This document shows positions 42,653 through 51,876 of a stretch of 64,000 nucleotides of DNA, piece by piece (the first letter of the stretch is position 1; each line of letters opens with the position of its first letter). Origin of the DNA: DASRHT01 sp035293765 (GTDB lineage: Bacteria > Chloroflexota > Ktedonobacteria > Ktedonobacterales > Ktedonobacteraceae); NCBI GenBank assembly GCA_035293765.1, contig DATGMF010000065.1, forward strand, positions 331,688 through 395,687, given 5' to 3'. A program made the position numbers and the translations under genes. The notes under the pieces are model-generated. The model searched no databases and was not told the origin of the DNA. It saw only the letters and a program-made list of their open reading frames with translations.

Positions 42653-44893
42653 TTATAAGCGATGAATATCTGTTGAAGCCAGCGGTAATGTAAACCAGAA
42701 CGTGGAGCCTTCTCCACGCTTGCTCTCTACTCCCACCTGCCCGTGATGGCGCTCTATGATCGTGCGGCTAATGTGCAGGCCGAGACCCAGACCCACCCCG
42801 GAGCCACTCAATACTTTGACCCCCGGGGCCTGGTAGAAGCATTCCCAGACCTGCTTTTGCTCCTCGCTTGACAAACCCGGCCCTTCATCTTGCACCAGCA
42901 CTCGCGCTTGCTGCTCCATTAGCTCTACCCAGACCCTGACCGGCCTGTCTGCCAGCGAGTACTTGAGCGCGTTTGATAGGTAGTTTGTCAGGACTTGAGT
43001 GATGCGATCATGGTCAACAATGACCGGTATCATGGTGTCGGATGGTATCCTCAAGGTAATGATACGCTCAGGTGATGTTTTACGCTGCTCTTGAATGACC
43101 TCCTGGACGAGCGTTATCAGGTTACATGGCTCCTGTCGCAGATGTAATTGCAGCTTGTTCGATTGGATGCGTGATATATCAACCATATCACTGACCAGGC
43201 GGTTAAGCACGCTGATCTGCCGCTCTGCGCGCTCAAGCATGTTTTGCGCAGCTTCGACTTTTCCAAGCACACCATCTGTTATCACATCTGCACCTTGATT
43301 GATCGATCTCAGGCGGCGCATCGCCAGTTGCACATTGGCTTTGATGGTTGTAAGGGGAGTGCGCAGTTCGTGGCTTGCAATCCCCAGGAACTCTTCCATC
43401 CGGACGTTCGCCTCGCGCAGAGCCAGCTCTCGACCTTGCGAGGCTGCTCGTTCGCTCAAGAGGCGCTGGCGTTCAATCACCAGGGCCGATAGCTGGGCGA
43501 CCGCGCTGGCGAGCGCAATATCTTCTTCTTTATACTGATGATGTGTATCGTCGCCGTAATCGAGCGTCAAGATACCGATCAGACTCTCACCGATACACAT
43601 AGGGACTGCTAACATCACGTTAATATTGTATGGGTTGGGCTGGTCACTAAATGGAGGTTGAGTCATATCGATGACCAGCACCTCATTTGCTCTCAGCAGC
43701 GCGACCAGTTCGGGAGTCGGGCTATCATTCAGGCTAATTTCCTGTTGACGTTGTTCCTCCCACCATTGCTCTTCCTGCTCGGGCGAAAGTCCGACCACGG
43801 CTATAGGGCGAGGGATCTCCGTTTCTGGCTCTATCACGACAACTCCCACACGTCTACAGTTTAGCACATGGCAGGTTAGCTCTGCCAGTTGGCGACCAAC
43901 GATATCAAGTCCATCGGCGCTCTCCGGCAACTGCACCAGGGCTCTAGCCATCTCCAGCATCCCTTCGAGGGCTTTGCGCGTACGCAGTTCCAGGTTGCGG
44001 CGCTCGGTCACATCGCGCGCAATGATCACGGCTCCGGTAATAGTGCGTTGCGCATCGTACATTGGCGAGCCGCTCAGGCTCAAGTGCAGTTCGTTGCCAT
44101 TGCGAGCGCGCACGATGACATCCAGGGCTGTTGCGCCTTTGAGTATCTCGCCATGCAACAGGCGATGCACAGGCGACCGATCAGGCGGAATGGGCTGACC
44201 GCTCTCGTCTCGCAGCATATAATGGGCGGCCCGTTCTTCTGGCGGGAGGGAGGCGTGCTCGGGCCATACATTCAGAGGAAATATTTCTTGTGCTGTTGTG
44301 CTGGCAAAAATAATTTTTCCTTCCCGATCATAAACCAGCACCGCCTCTGCCATTGTCTCAAGCATCGTCTCAAGCCGGAGCGTGACGGCTTCCGCTTCAG
44401 TTCGCGCCGTTTGTTCGCGCTGCAAGAGATCAATACGTTCCGCTTCTGCCTGCTTACGTGCGGTAATATCTTCGACAAAAGCTATCTGGTGTACGATGAC
44501 GTCGGCATCGCCATGTACCACCGATACCGTAACATTGGTCCAGACGAGCCTGCCGCTTTTATGGAAATAGCGTTTCTCCAGCGAGCATGTCTGGATCTCG
44601 CCAGCTTGCAAACGACGAAATCTTTCCAGGCTGGCCGGAAGATCATCGGGGTGGGTAATGTCCTGGAAGGATTTTTCTAAGAGCTCCTCACGGCTATATC
44701 CAACAATATCGCATAGCTTTTGATTGACCTGGAGCCAGCGACCATTAGCCGCTATGTATGCAATGCCGATGGCGGCCTGTTCAAATACAATGTCGTTCTC
44801 TCTATCCCTCGAATAGCCTTCTGTCCTCGGGCTTTTCAGGATATCTTTGTGATGCATCGATGCTACCACGCTAGTGCTTCCCATGCTCGCCAT
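42653..44893 (-). CDS. Soluble PAS-PAS-GAF histidine kinase
   Basis: 746 residues from ATG 44893 (weak ribosome-binding site; ATG 44857 is an alternative, and the frame continues upstream to 45046 without support). Order: PAS (FEQAAIGIAYIAANGRW, PAC with GRLVWTNVTVSVV), second PAS (YDREGKIIFASTTAQEIFP), GAF (VIEPETEIPRPIAVVGL to LSALVIERQRLL), HisKA with FLGIASHELRTPLTTIK, HATPase_c ending VGLGLGLHISRTIIERHHG. No membrane segment. Likely an intracellular redox, light or small-molecule sensor. Lies next to the MBL gene and the first kinase, all on one strand. Confidence 0.87.
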   Translation of the reverse strand: MASMGSTSVVASMHHKDILKSPRTEGYSRDRENDIVFEQAAIGIAYIAANGRWLQVNQKLCDIVGYSREELLEKSFQDITHPDDLPASLERFRRLQAGEIQTCSLEKRYFHKSGRLVWTNVTVSVVHGDADVIVHQIAFVEDITARKQAEAERIDLLQREQTARTEAEAVTLRLETMLETMAEAVLVYDREGKIIFASTTAQEIFPLNVWPEHASLPPEERAAHYMLRDESGQPIPPDRSPVHRLLHGEILKGATALDVIVRARNGNELHLSLSGSPMYDAQRTITGAVIIARDVTERRNLELRTRKALEGMLEMARALVQLPESADGLDIVGRQLAELTCHVLNCRRVGVVVIEPETEIPRPIAVVGLSPEQEEQWWEEQRQQEISLNDSPTPELVALLRANEVLVIDMTQPPFSDQPNPYNINVMLAVPMCIGESLIGILTLDYGDDTHHQYKEEDIALASAVAQLSALVIERQRLLSERAASQGRELALREANVRMEEFLGIASHELRTPLTTIKANVQLAMRRLRSINQGADVITDGVLGKVEAAQNMLERAERQISVLNRLVSDMVDISRIQSNKLQLHLRQEPCNLITLVQEVIQEQRKTSPERIITLRIPSDTMIPVIVDHDRITQVLTNYLSNALKYSLADRPVRVWVELMEQQARVLVQDEGPGLSSEEQKQVWECFYQAPGVKVLSGSGVGLGLGLHISRTIIERHHGQVGVESKRGEGSTFWFTLPLASTDIHRL

Positions 44894-45290
44894 CGTTCTA
44901 AAGGTCTTATTTAAGCATGCCGCGACCTGTACAATAGAGAATTGCAGGGAAACAAATAAAAATTTCAGCTTTTTTAGAAAAAACAAGGCACTCCTGTGCT
45001 TTCCTGCTGTCACAAAAGCGCAAAAGGTGTACAGTTTCCTGCACAAACTCTAGTGTTAGCACGGATGAACTAAAGAAAAAGATCCAACTGTGCCCTTTTA
45101 GCTTGTCATACCACCCTGTAGAGACGTGATTGATCGCGTCCGCTTCAGCGCCGTGTGGGGCGAGGCGTAGCGATAAATCGGACGCGCTAAAGCTGGTCCC
45201 TACAGCGGGTGCGGTGATGGCTCTTGATTGGCGAGATATACTATGGAATGGACGCGTAAGAGTATTTTCCTGAAAAAGGGGTGAGCCGTG
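44894..45290. other. 400-bp region between divergent kinase and PrpD genes
   Basis: Contains the palindromic repeat described at 45117-45205. A stretch at 44990-45060 is AT-rich without a clear promoter. AGGGG stands a few bases before the PrpD start codon. Confidence 0.4.
45117..45205. repeat. Composite palindrome related to the 27-bp repeat
   Basis: TGTAGAGACGTGATTGATCG at one end and GGTCCCTACAG at the other, with CGATAAATCGGACGCG inside. It shares GATCGCGTCCG and ATAAATCGG with the exact pair at 36664 and 39604, so these look like halves of a larger mobile palindrome. Confidence 0.55.
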
Positions 45291-46652
45291 ATGACCATCG
45301 ACCAGACTGCTGAACTCGCTCAATTTTGCGCAACGTTGACATCAGATAGCCTGCCGGATGCTGTAAAGGACCGGGTGCGATACCTGCTGCTCGACCATCT
45401 CGCGGTAACGTTGCGCGGCTCCACGTTGCCATCCAGCCAGGCCGCGTATCGCCTTTTACAAAGCATCCCCGGCGCTGCATTCCTCGAGGGGAGCACTGTT
45501 TTTGGTCGGCAGGAGCGGGCCGAAGCGTCATGGGCGGCCCTGCTCAATGGCGTGGCGGCGCACGGCTTAGAAATGGACGATGTGGAGAATCGCTCGTCGC
45601 TGCATCCAGGGGTGGTCGTCTTCCCAGCAGCTCTGGCGCTCGCGGAGCAATTGGACTCCCCTGTGGAGCAGTTCTATGCCGCTGTTGTCGCTGGCTACGA
45701 GGTTACATTGCGTGTTGGTGCAGCCCTCAATCCTGCCTCAGCTTATGGTCGTGGCTTTCACCCGACGGCGGTCTGCGGCACGTTTGGCGCCACGGCTGCC
45801 AGCGCCCGCTTGTTAGGGCTATCACCCGAGCAGATCAGCATGGCGTTTGGCATCGCGGGTAGCATGGCGTCGGGCTCGATGGCGTATTTGCACGATGGGG
45901 CATGGACAAAACGCCTGCATCCTGGCTGGTCATCGCACGCGGGCATTACCGCCGCACGGTTAGCGTCGGCTGGTTTCATCGGACCAAATAGCGTGCTCGA
46001 AGGCCGCTATGGCTTCCTCCGTGCCTACTCCTCGGATAGCGATAAGAGCCAGCTCAAGCGCGGCACGGATTTTGCCATTATGGATGTAGCGTTAAAGCCG
46101 TATGCCTGTTGCCGCTATATGCACGGCCCCATCGACTGTCTGCTGGAAATCAGAGACAGGCATCAGCCCGCTCCTGAAGAGATTGCTCATATTCGCTGCG
46201 GCGTGCTCACCGGCGGGCGCGGCCTGATCGCAGATCCCATCGAGCAGAAACGGCAGGCAAAGAATATCGTTGATGCTCAGTTTAGCATGCCTTTTGGCGC
46301 GGCCATCGCTCTGTTGAGCGGGCAGGCGGGGATGGCGGTATTTACGGAGCAATGGCTGCATCATCCCATAGTGAGAACGCTCATGCAGCGAGTCGAGTGC
46401 TACTCGTCATCAGAACTGGACGACCATTATCCTGCTGAATGGAGGGCTGAAGCCGAGGTCCAGATGCGCGACGGGAGAACGTTCCACGCCGCGACCCGTT
46501 ATCCGCTCGGCGATCCGCGCAATCCACTGAGCTGGCAGCAGCTTGAGGCCCGCTTCCATGAACTGGTTGCACCCGTCATTGAAGGGGAAAATAAGCGTGA
46601 GCAGTTCATCAAAAATGTACGCGAACTGAAACATTTGCGCAGCATGTTATAG
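45291..46652 (+). CDS. MmgE/PrpD family protein
   Basis: 453 residues from ATG 45291 (AGGGG upstream; GTG 45288 adjoins). AASWAALLNGVAAHGLEMDD, FHPTAVCGTFGATAASARLL, GSMAYLHDGAWTKRLHPGW, and YACCRYMHGPIDCLLEI are signature blocks of 2-methylcitrate dehydratase-like enzymes. Members include PrpD, cis-aconitate decarboxylase and many of unknown substrate. No prpB/prpC nearby, so a methylcitrate-cycle role is not supported. Confidence 0.88.
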   Translation: MTIDQTAELAQFCATLTSDSLPDAVKDRVRYLLLDHLAVTLRGSTLPSSQAAYRLLQSIPGAAFLEGSTVFGRQERAEASWAALLNGVAAHGLEMDDVENRSSLHPGVVVFPAALALAEQLDSPVEQFYAAVVAGYEVTLRVGAALNPASAYGRGFHPTAVCGTFGATAASARLLGLSPEQISMAFGIAGSMASGSMAYLHDGAWTKRLHPGWSSHAGITAARLASAGFIGPNSVLEGRYGFLRAYSSDSDKSQLKRGTDFAIMDVALKPYACCRYMHGPIDCLLEIRDRHQPAPEEIAHIRCGVLTGGRGLIADPIEQKRQAKNIVDAQFSMPFGAAIALLSGQAGMAVFTEQWLHHPIVRTLMQRVECYSSSELDDHYPAEWRAEAEVQMRDGRTFHAATRYPLGDPRNPLSWQQLEARFHELVAPVIEGENKREQFIKNVRELKHLRSML

Positions 46653-46659
46653 CAAAGCT

Positions 46660-46693
46660 GCCGGTTGGATGCCTTTTCAAACATCCAACCGGC
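46660..46693. terminator. Bidirectional hairpin between PrpD and clp genes
   Basis: Perfect 12-bp stem GCCGGTTGGATG (46660-46671) with CATCCAACCGGC (46682-46693) and a 10-base loop. Lies eight bases after the PrpD stop and 29 before the clp stop; no T-tract. Confidence 0.6.
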
Positions 46694-46721
46694 GGCAATC
46701 ACTAATTTTATGTTAACAGGC

Positions 46722-48965
46722 TTAGGCGGTTTGAGTGACTTCCTGGGCCTGGACAATGATCTTGCCATCGCCGACTGTCAGGTAAGCCGTCTGGCCGCTG
46801 GCGATCTCGCCGTTCAGCAGCGCGTCAGCCAGGGCGTCATCGACGTGGGTCTGGATCGCGCGCCGCAGTGGGCGAGCGCCATACTCTTCATCGAACCCTT
46901 CCTTGAGTAAGAAGTCTCGCGCCTCATCGCTGACCGTCAGTTCGATGCCCTGCTCGCTCAAGCGCAGGCGCACCTGGTTGAGCATCAGTTCAACGATGCG
47001 ATAGAGCTCGGTTTTACCCAGAGAGTGGAAGACCACAATCTGGTCGATACGGTTGATAAACTCCGGGCGGAAGAGGCGTTTCAGGCCCTCCATCGCCTTT
47101 GATCGCATCGCTTCGTGCTGCTCGCTGCGATCCTCCTCACCAGTCTTCGCCGAGAAGCCAATGCGGACGGCGCGCTTGAGGTCGGCGCTACCGGCGTTGC
47201 TGGTCATGATCACTACTGTATTCTTAAAGTCTACTGTGCGACCCTGACCATCCGTCAGGCGTCCATCGTCCATGATCTGTAACAGCGCATTGAAGACTTC
47301 AGGATGCGCTTTCTCGACCTCGTCGAGCAGGATCACGCTATATGGACGACGGCGTACCATCTCGGTCAGTTGCCCGCCTTCATCGTGTCCCACGTAGCCG
47401 GGAGGGCTACCAAAGAGGCGAGAAACGGTATGCGGCTCCATATACTCCGACATGTCGAGGCGGATCATATTGTCCTCGCCTCCGAATAGTTCGGAGGCCA
47501 GCGCTCTTGCCAGTTCCGTCTTACCCACGCCGGTTGGGCCGAGGAAGAGGAATGAACCAATCGGGCGTTTAGGATCTTTCAAGCCAGCGCGCGAGCGGCG
47601 AATGGCACGAGCGACAACGCCAATCGCTTCATCCTGACCGATGACACGCTTGCGCAGATCATCTTCCAGGTGACGCAGGTTCTGACGCTCACTTTCCAGC
47701 ATCTGGCTGATCGGCACACCGGTCCAGTTCTCGACGATGCGAGCGACATGCTCAGGCCCCACAATCAGCGCCACAGCACTGCCCGATTCGGCACGAGCCT
47801 TTTCCAGTTTGCTGAGCGTCAGCAGCTCTTGCTGGCGCATCATGGCGGCGCGCTCGTAGTCCTCAGCGTTAGCCGCCGCCTCTTTCTGGGCCTGAATCTC
47901 GGTGAGCTCTTTCTCCAGATCGGCGATCAAGGTTGGGCTGATGATGCCCTGCTCGGTCGCCTCCAGGCGCATGGCTGATCCAGCCTCGTCCATCACATCG
48001 ATGGCTTTATCCGGCAGGAAGCGATCATTGATGTAGCGGTCAGAGAGCTTGACCGCGGCCTCGATGGCTTCATCGGTGATGCTGACGCCGTGGTGGATCT
48101 CGTAGTTAGGCCGGACGATGCGCAGCATCTCGATGGCCTCTTCCACGGAAGGCTCGTCAACCATGATTGGTTGGAAGCGGCGCTCCAGAGCGGCGTCTTT
48201 CTCGACATGTTTGCGGTACTCGTCCAGCGTGGTGGCGCCAATACAGCGCAGCTCGCCACGAGCCAGCGCAGGCTTAATCATATCACCCGCCCCGACGGCT
48301 CCTTCAGCAGCGCCCGCGCCAACCACAGTATGCAATTCATCTATAAAGACAATCACTTCAGGAGCCTGGCGCAGCTCCTCAAGGATGGATTTGATTCGCT
48401 GCTCAAACTGTCCGCGGAACATCGCACCGGCAACCATGCCGCCGATGTTCAACGAGACAATTCGTTTACCGCGTAGTGTAGGCGGGACGTTGCCCTCATT
48501 GATGCGGCGTGCCAGCCCTTCGACGATGGCGGTTTTACCAACGCCAGGCTCACCGATCAACACCGGGTTGTTTTTCTGGCGACGGCCAAGCACGGTAATC
48601 ACACGCTTTAGCTCACGCGCCCGACCCGCCGCAGGGTCCAGTTTGCCTTGGGCAGCCTCTGCGGTCAGGTCGCGCCCATACTGGTCAAGGGTAGGGGTTT
48701 TGCTATTTTTAGCTCGCGGCTCGGCAGTGGCGGTATTGACTCCACCCATGCCATTGGCGGCAGAAGATGAGCGGTTGTTATTGGCAAAGAAACCGAGGGG
48801 AGCATCAGGCGTTTCAAAGCCCTCAGGGCCACCCATCTGGCCCATGGTGCTCATCAATTCGTCGACGCACGACTGACAGAGGTAATGCTCTTCGCGCTTG
48901 CCGTTTACGAACTGATCTACACGTACACGGGCGGGATTTTGATGACAACGTTCACATTTTCTCAT
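46722..48965 (-). CDS. ClpE-like AAA+ unfoldase with N-terminal zinc finger
   Basis: 747 residues from ATG 48965 (GAGGAG nine bases upstream). Zinc finger C4, C7, C30, C33 (CERCHQ, CQSC) in place of the ClpN repeat domain. NBD1 Walker A GEPGVGKT (138-145), Walker B VIVFIDE; a UVR-like AEDYERAAMMRQQELL linker; NBD2 Walker A GPTGVGKT, Walker B SVILLDE, and an IGF loop (RIGFSAK) for ClpP docking. It should feed proteins to ClpP. Members of Bacillota with this finger are called ClpE; the name is tentative here. A CIRCE operator lies just upstream. Confidence 0.92.
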   Translation of the reverse strand: MRKCERCHQNPARVRVDQFVNGKREEHYLCQSCVDELMSTMGQMGGPEGFETPDAPLGFFANNNRSSSAANGMGGVNTATAEPRAKNSKTPTLDQYGRDLTAEAAQGKLDPAAGRARELKRVITVLGRRQKNNPVLIGEPGVGKTAIVEGLARRINEGNVPPTLRGKRIVSLNIGGMVAGAMFRGQFEQRIKSILEELRQAPEVIVFIDELHTVVGAGAAEGAVGAGDMIKPALARGELRCIGATTLDEYRKHVEKDAALERRFQPIMVDEPSVEEAIEMLRIVRPNYEIHHGVSITDEAIEAAVKLSDRYINDRFLPDKAIDVMDEAGSAMRLEATEQGIISPTLIADLEKELTEIQAQKEAAANAEDYERAAMMRQQELLTLSKLEKARAESGSAVALIVGPEHVARIVENWTGVPISQMLESERQNLRHLEDDLRKRVIGQDEAIGVVARAIRRSRAGLKDPKRPIGSFLFLGPTGVGKTELARALASELFGGEDNMIRLDMSEYMEPHTVSRLFGSPPGYVGHDEGGQLTEMVRRRPYSVILLDEVEKAHPEVFNALLQIMDDGRLTDGQGRTVDFKNTVVIMTSNAGSADLKRAVRIGFSAKTGEEDRSEQHEAMRSKAMEGLKRLFRPEFINRIDQIVVFHSLGKTELYRIVELMLNQVRLRLSEQGIELTVSDEARDFLLKEGFDEEYGARPLRRAIQTHVDDALADALLNGEIASGQTAYLTVGDGKIIVQAQEVTQTA

Positions 48966-49044
48966 AAATCTATGCTCCTCATCAGAGTGGATACGGGGTC
49001 CTCCCGCATCATCGTTTAGCAAATAAGCTAAACGACTGCTAGCA

Positions 49045-49073
49045 ATTGTAGCACATCTTTTGGCGTTTGTCTA
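49045..49073 (-). promoter_or_regulatory. Sigma-70 promoter of the ClpE-like gene
   Basis: Minus strand: TAGACA (49068-49073), 17-base spacer, TACAAT (49045-49050). The -35 overlaps the CIRCE left arm by three bases, so bound repressor would block polymerase. Confidence 0.8.
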
Positions 49074-49097
49074 GCACTCTAGGAATATGAGTGCTAA
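49071..49097. promoter_or_regulatory. CIRCE operator (HrcA site)
   Basis: CTAGCACTC, nine bases, GAGTGCTAA: the consensus TTAGCACTC-N9-GAGTGCTAA with one mismatch at the first base. HrcA is the known repressor of this element; its gene is not in the window. Confidence 0.92.
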
Positions 49098-49315
49098 CTG
49101 CTACAACACCTGGAGATGGTGGGCTATTCCCGAAAAAAATATCTGTTTGGAAAGTGGGCGGGGAGGGCCGACCGCGCTGAATAAATAAGCTATGCGTGAA
49201 GGCGTTTTTACTTTTAAGACGTATGGTGTGTGCGTCTCGACTCACTAGTAATAACAACATAGTGAGGAATGATATTCCCGCCCCCTTGCTTCGTCGCAGG
49301 TTGTTGGGGCATTTA

Positions 49316-49357
49316 TTGACTGATAATCGTCAACTACCTGCGGTCTCAGACCGCAGG
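49316..49357 (-). other. Hairpins at the tnpB 3' end, probable transposon right end / guide-RNA region
   Basis: TTGAC (49316-49320) with GTCAA (49329-49333) contains the tnpB stop. Next to it CCTGCGGTCT, one base, AGACCGCAGG (49337-49357) is a perfect 10-bp stem inside the coding end. IS605-type ends carry such hairpins and give rise to guide RNAs overlapping tnpB; the exact boundary is not resolved. Confidence 0.55.
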
Positions 49358-50694
49358 CTTGGGCTTACCTCTGGACTCCACCGCAATTCTGCATACCTTC
49401 GCAGGCGTGCAGCTTTGGCTTCACGGTCCGAGGCATCAGGGGCCATTGACAACAGCCCCGTCGTGCTCCAATCGTGTCGAAGCACGAGCGTTCTCATCGC
49501 CAGATTGCGTGCCCCAATCAGGTCCGCATGCAGGGTATAGCGGCACTGCTGACATGTAAAGAGCAACCCCTTGTTTGGCCGGTTCTCATCGGCGATATGC
49601 CCGCACTTCGGACAGCCCTTTGAGGTATAATCCGCATCGACATTAATGGCAAGGGAGCCGGAAAGCGCCGCTTTATAGCTAATGAGCGTATGCAGTTCGG
49701 CAAAGGACCACTGCGAATACACCCGATTGGCTTTGCGCGCCTTTGGTGATACCTTTTCCGTGCCTTTGCCGTTCTTCTTGCGCTTGCGTTTTCTTCGCCT
49801 CGTGCGCTCGTGAATGCCGGACAACTGTTCCAGTCCGATCAAGGTCTGGGGATGCTCTCTCATGATCTGGGTGGCAATCTGATGGTTGGCTTGCATTTTC
49901 AACCGTCTCTCTCGCTGCCCGATGCGTCTCATGCGTCGTTTCGCGCCGCGAGTGCCTTTTTTCTGCAAGCGTTTGCGCAGCCGCGCATAGTGATTGGCTT
50001 TGTGTCGTACGCGTTTGCCTGAGGAAAACGTGGCCTTGCCTGTTGCGGTGGAGGTGACCGCGAGATAGCGCACGCCCACATCGACGCCGACCGTTTCACT
50101 CAAGGAGTCACAACCTGGGTCAGGCAAGGTGATTTCTAACGACACGAGCAGATAAAACTGTTTTTTCGGTTGGTCATACCAGAGCTTGGCATCACCGATG
50201 CGGGCAATGTGGCCTCCCTGCTGGATGAGCAACAGATGCTTGAAATAGCCCTGATACGGCAGACTGATGCGCCCGTTCAAGGTCCCGATACTGACGTTGC
50301 TGTCGCATTGAAAGGTATAGTCACGTTCATAGGTATACTGCACCGTGGGGGAGCTATATTTAGGAGGCTTATCCAGCCCCTTGAAGCGTTTCTTCGTGAT
50401 CTTCATCCGGCGATGCTCTTTGTTCTTGAGCAGTTTCGTCCACAGTCCCTTATAGGTGGCGGCGACTTGCCGTTCCACGCTGCACGCCAGTTGCGAAGGC
50501 AGACGATAGCGCGCACGCAGTTCGGCATACATCCCTTTGTGCAGTTGCACCGCACTGCTGGTTTTGCCGTGGGCAAAGGCGTACTGACTCACCGCGTTGA
50601 GGCCGTCACGATAGGCCAGTTGCGTCTGGCGTAACGCCTGATGCTGCTCTGGAGTGGTCGTGAGTTTCAGTTTTGCACTGATGATCTGCTGCAT
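49330..50694 (-). CDS. tnpB: TnpB, RNA-guided nuclease of IS200/IS605 type (intact)
   Basis: 454 residues, AAGGAC before ATG 50694. RuvC-like residues D205 (VGVDVGVRYLAV), E289 (LIGLEQLSGI) and D391 (HADLIGARNLAM), with the zinc ribbon C361, C364, C381, C384. All catalytic residues are present. No tnpA transposase is adjacent, so it would need one elsewhere. The protein runs ~45 residues past the zinc ribbon, in sequence that also folds into the palindromes at 49316-49357, where a guide RNA would be expected. Confidence 0.93.
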   Translation of the reverse strand: MQQIISAKLKLTTTPEQHQALRQTQLAYRDGLNAVSQYAFAHGKTSSAVQLHKGMYAELRARYRLPSQLACSVERQVAATYKGLWTKLLKNKEHRRMKITKKRFKGLDKPPKYSSPTVQYTYERDYTFQCDSNVSIGTLNGRISLPYQGYFKHLLLIQQGGHIARIGDAKLWYDQPKKQFYLLVSLEITLPDPGCDSLSETVGVDVGVRYLAVTSTATGKATFSSGKRVRHKANHYARLRKRLQKKGTRGAKRRMRRIGQRERRLKMQANHQIATQIMREHPQTLIGLEQLSGIHERTRRRKRKRKKNGKGTEKVSPKARKANRVYSQWSFAELHTLISYKAALSGSLAINVDADYTSKGCPKCGHIADENRPNKGLLFTCQQCRYTLHADLIGARNLAMRTLVLRHDWSTTGLLSMAPDASDREAKAARLRRYAELRWSPEVSPSLRSETAGS

Positions 50695-50792
50695 GTCGGT
50701 CCTTCAACCCATGAGGAGAACGATATTGCTCCTCTGCTTTTCACCTCTGACGTGGGGAGAAGGATACCGCCTGATACCCTTCTCCTGGGACA

Positions 50793-51038
50793 TTATCCGT
50801 GGGTTGTCTGTTTGAACAGGTCGTTCAGGCATTGCATCAACTGATAGGCTTCCGTGGCATCTAAGCACAGCACATATGCCGGTTCGCTATGTCCTTGCGC
50901 ACTGGGCATCAACTCGATACTCTGGTTGCTGTTGAGCAGGAGACGATACGCGCCTAAATCGATCTCGCACGGGAGCAGATGCTGCGCCTCATCCGTTCGT
51001 ATGATGCGTTCAAGAGAACGCTTGCTCGTATCAATCAT
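50793..51038 (-). CDS. Small protein of unknown function, accessory island
   Basis: 81 residues from ATG 51038 (GAGAGG seven bases upstream); ATG 51056, overlapping the previous stop as ATGA, is also possible. Mixed helix and strand, with LDLGAYRLLLNSNQSIEL-like beta pattern and LDATEAYQLMQCLNDLF helix. No family recognised. Follows the two-TM gene directly. Confidence 0.65.
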   Translation of the reverse strand: MIDTSKRSLERIIRTDEAQHLLPCEIDLGAYRLLLNSNQSIELMPSAQGHSEPAYVLCLDATEAYQLMQCLNDLFKQTTHG

Positions 51039-51052
51039 TCGTGTTCCTCTCT

Positions 51053-51301
51053 TCATGAACGTGCTATCAGCAACGCTTCACTTTTTTTCGTCGGTGCCGT
51101 ATGAAACGGGACACGGTATTTGCGCTTCGGCAATTGCCCGTTGAGGTAACACGACAGATACACTGAGCATGCTAAAAACACGATGAGCAGGGCCATACCA
51201 AGTAGCAGCGGAAACGCTTTTGCCGCCATCAGGCAGAGCAGCACCCCGTAGAGGGAGAGCGCGGCGAGATTGGCGTAGACGAGCGGCTTGCTGACTTTCA
51301 T
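51053..51301 (-). CDS. Small two-TM membrane protein, accessory island
   Basis: 82 residues. Two adjacent hydrophobic segments (LAALSLYGVLLCLMAAKAF, LLLGMALLIVFLACSVYL) and a basic tail. No family recognised. It starts three bases after the frameshifted gene's stop, so it belongs to one short operon. Confidence 0.65.
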   Translation of the reverse strand: MKVSKPLVYANLAALSLYGVLLCLMAAKAFPLLLGMALLIVFLACSVYLSCYLNGQLPKRKYRVPFHTAPTKKSEALLIARS

Positions 51302-51304
51302 GTG

Positions 51305-51873
51305 CTAGCTTCCCTGTCCCTGGAACGTCTTGCCCGCATTGAATAAGACTGCTTGTAACGCCGTGTCTTCGATCTTGATGAGAAGGTCGGGCTTGCCATT
51401 TCCGTTGAGATCCTGCACGCCCAGTGTCAGCACCGGCGGGGTCGGCAGGTCACGGAACCCGCTCAGGACGTACACCTGGTTATCCTGCGGGGGTGGCTGA
51501 GCAGGAGCTCGATGACCACAATATGTCCGTGGTAGTAGCTGGCGATCAAGTGACTCGTGCTGCCGTGCCCCACATCCGCATCCAGTTGCGAGAACCGCGC
51601 ATCGCCATAGTGCCATGGATCAGAGGTGGCAGTCACGAACGGCAGAACCACCTGCTGACCAACGAGGAACAGGACATAGCAGAGCGCCATCCCGACCAGG
51701 AAGCTGCCCCACGGATGCTGCTGGAGCAGAAACGGCTGCTTTGATGCGGGGGCCGGAGCGGATGGCTCCGGCTGATGATGGGACGCACTCCGGCGTTTTG
51801 TTGGGACGTAGACGTCGCTATGAGTTGGAAAGTCGTCCTGGGTATCAGGCAAGTGGTACACTTCAGTTGGCAT
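51305..51873 (-). pseudogene. Frameshifted membrane-anchored VCBS/FG-GAP-like protein
   Basis: The first frame runs from ATG 51873: Pro/Ala/Ser-rich region, one membrane segment (SFLVGMALCYVLFLVGQQVV), then VGHGSTSHLIASYYHGHIVV. It leaves frame at the five-C run (Gs at 51489-51493). In another frame the natural continuation appears: DNQVYVLSGFRDLP, VLTLGVQDLNGNGKPDLLIK, an FG-GAP-like calcium-loop motif, ending FQGQGS at 51305. Adding one C restores a single protein of about 190 residues. It may be a sequencing error, phase variation, or a real mutation. Confidence 0.75.
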
Positions 51874-51876
51874 GGC

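Noticed and set aside
45117..45205. Structured repeat copy 6
   Set aside because: It has GCGTAGCGATAAATCGG and a palindrome, but lacks the TGAGCG and GGCGTT loop ends and the 9-bp closing stem.
45291..46652. Methylcitrate cycle gene cluster
   Set aside because: No prpB or prpC homologue lies nearby, so only the family name is given to the MmgE/PrpD protein.
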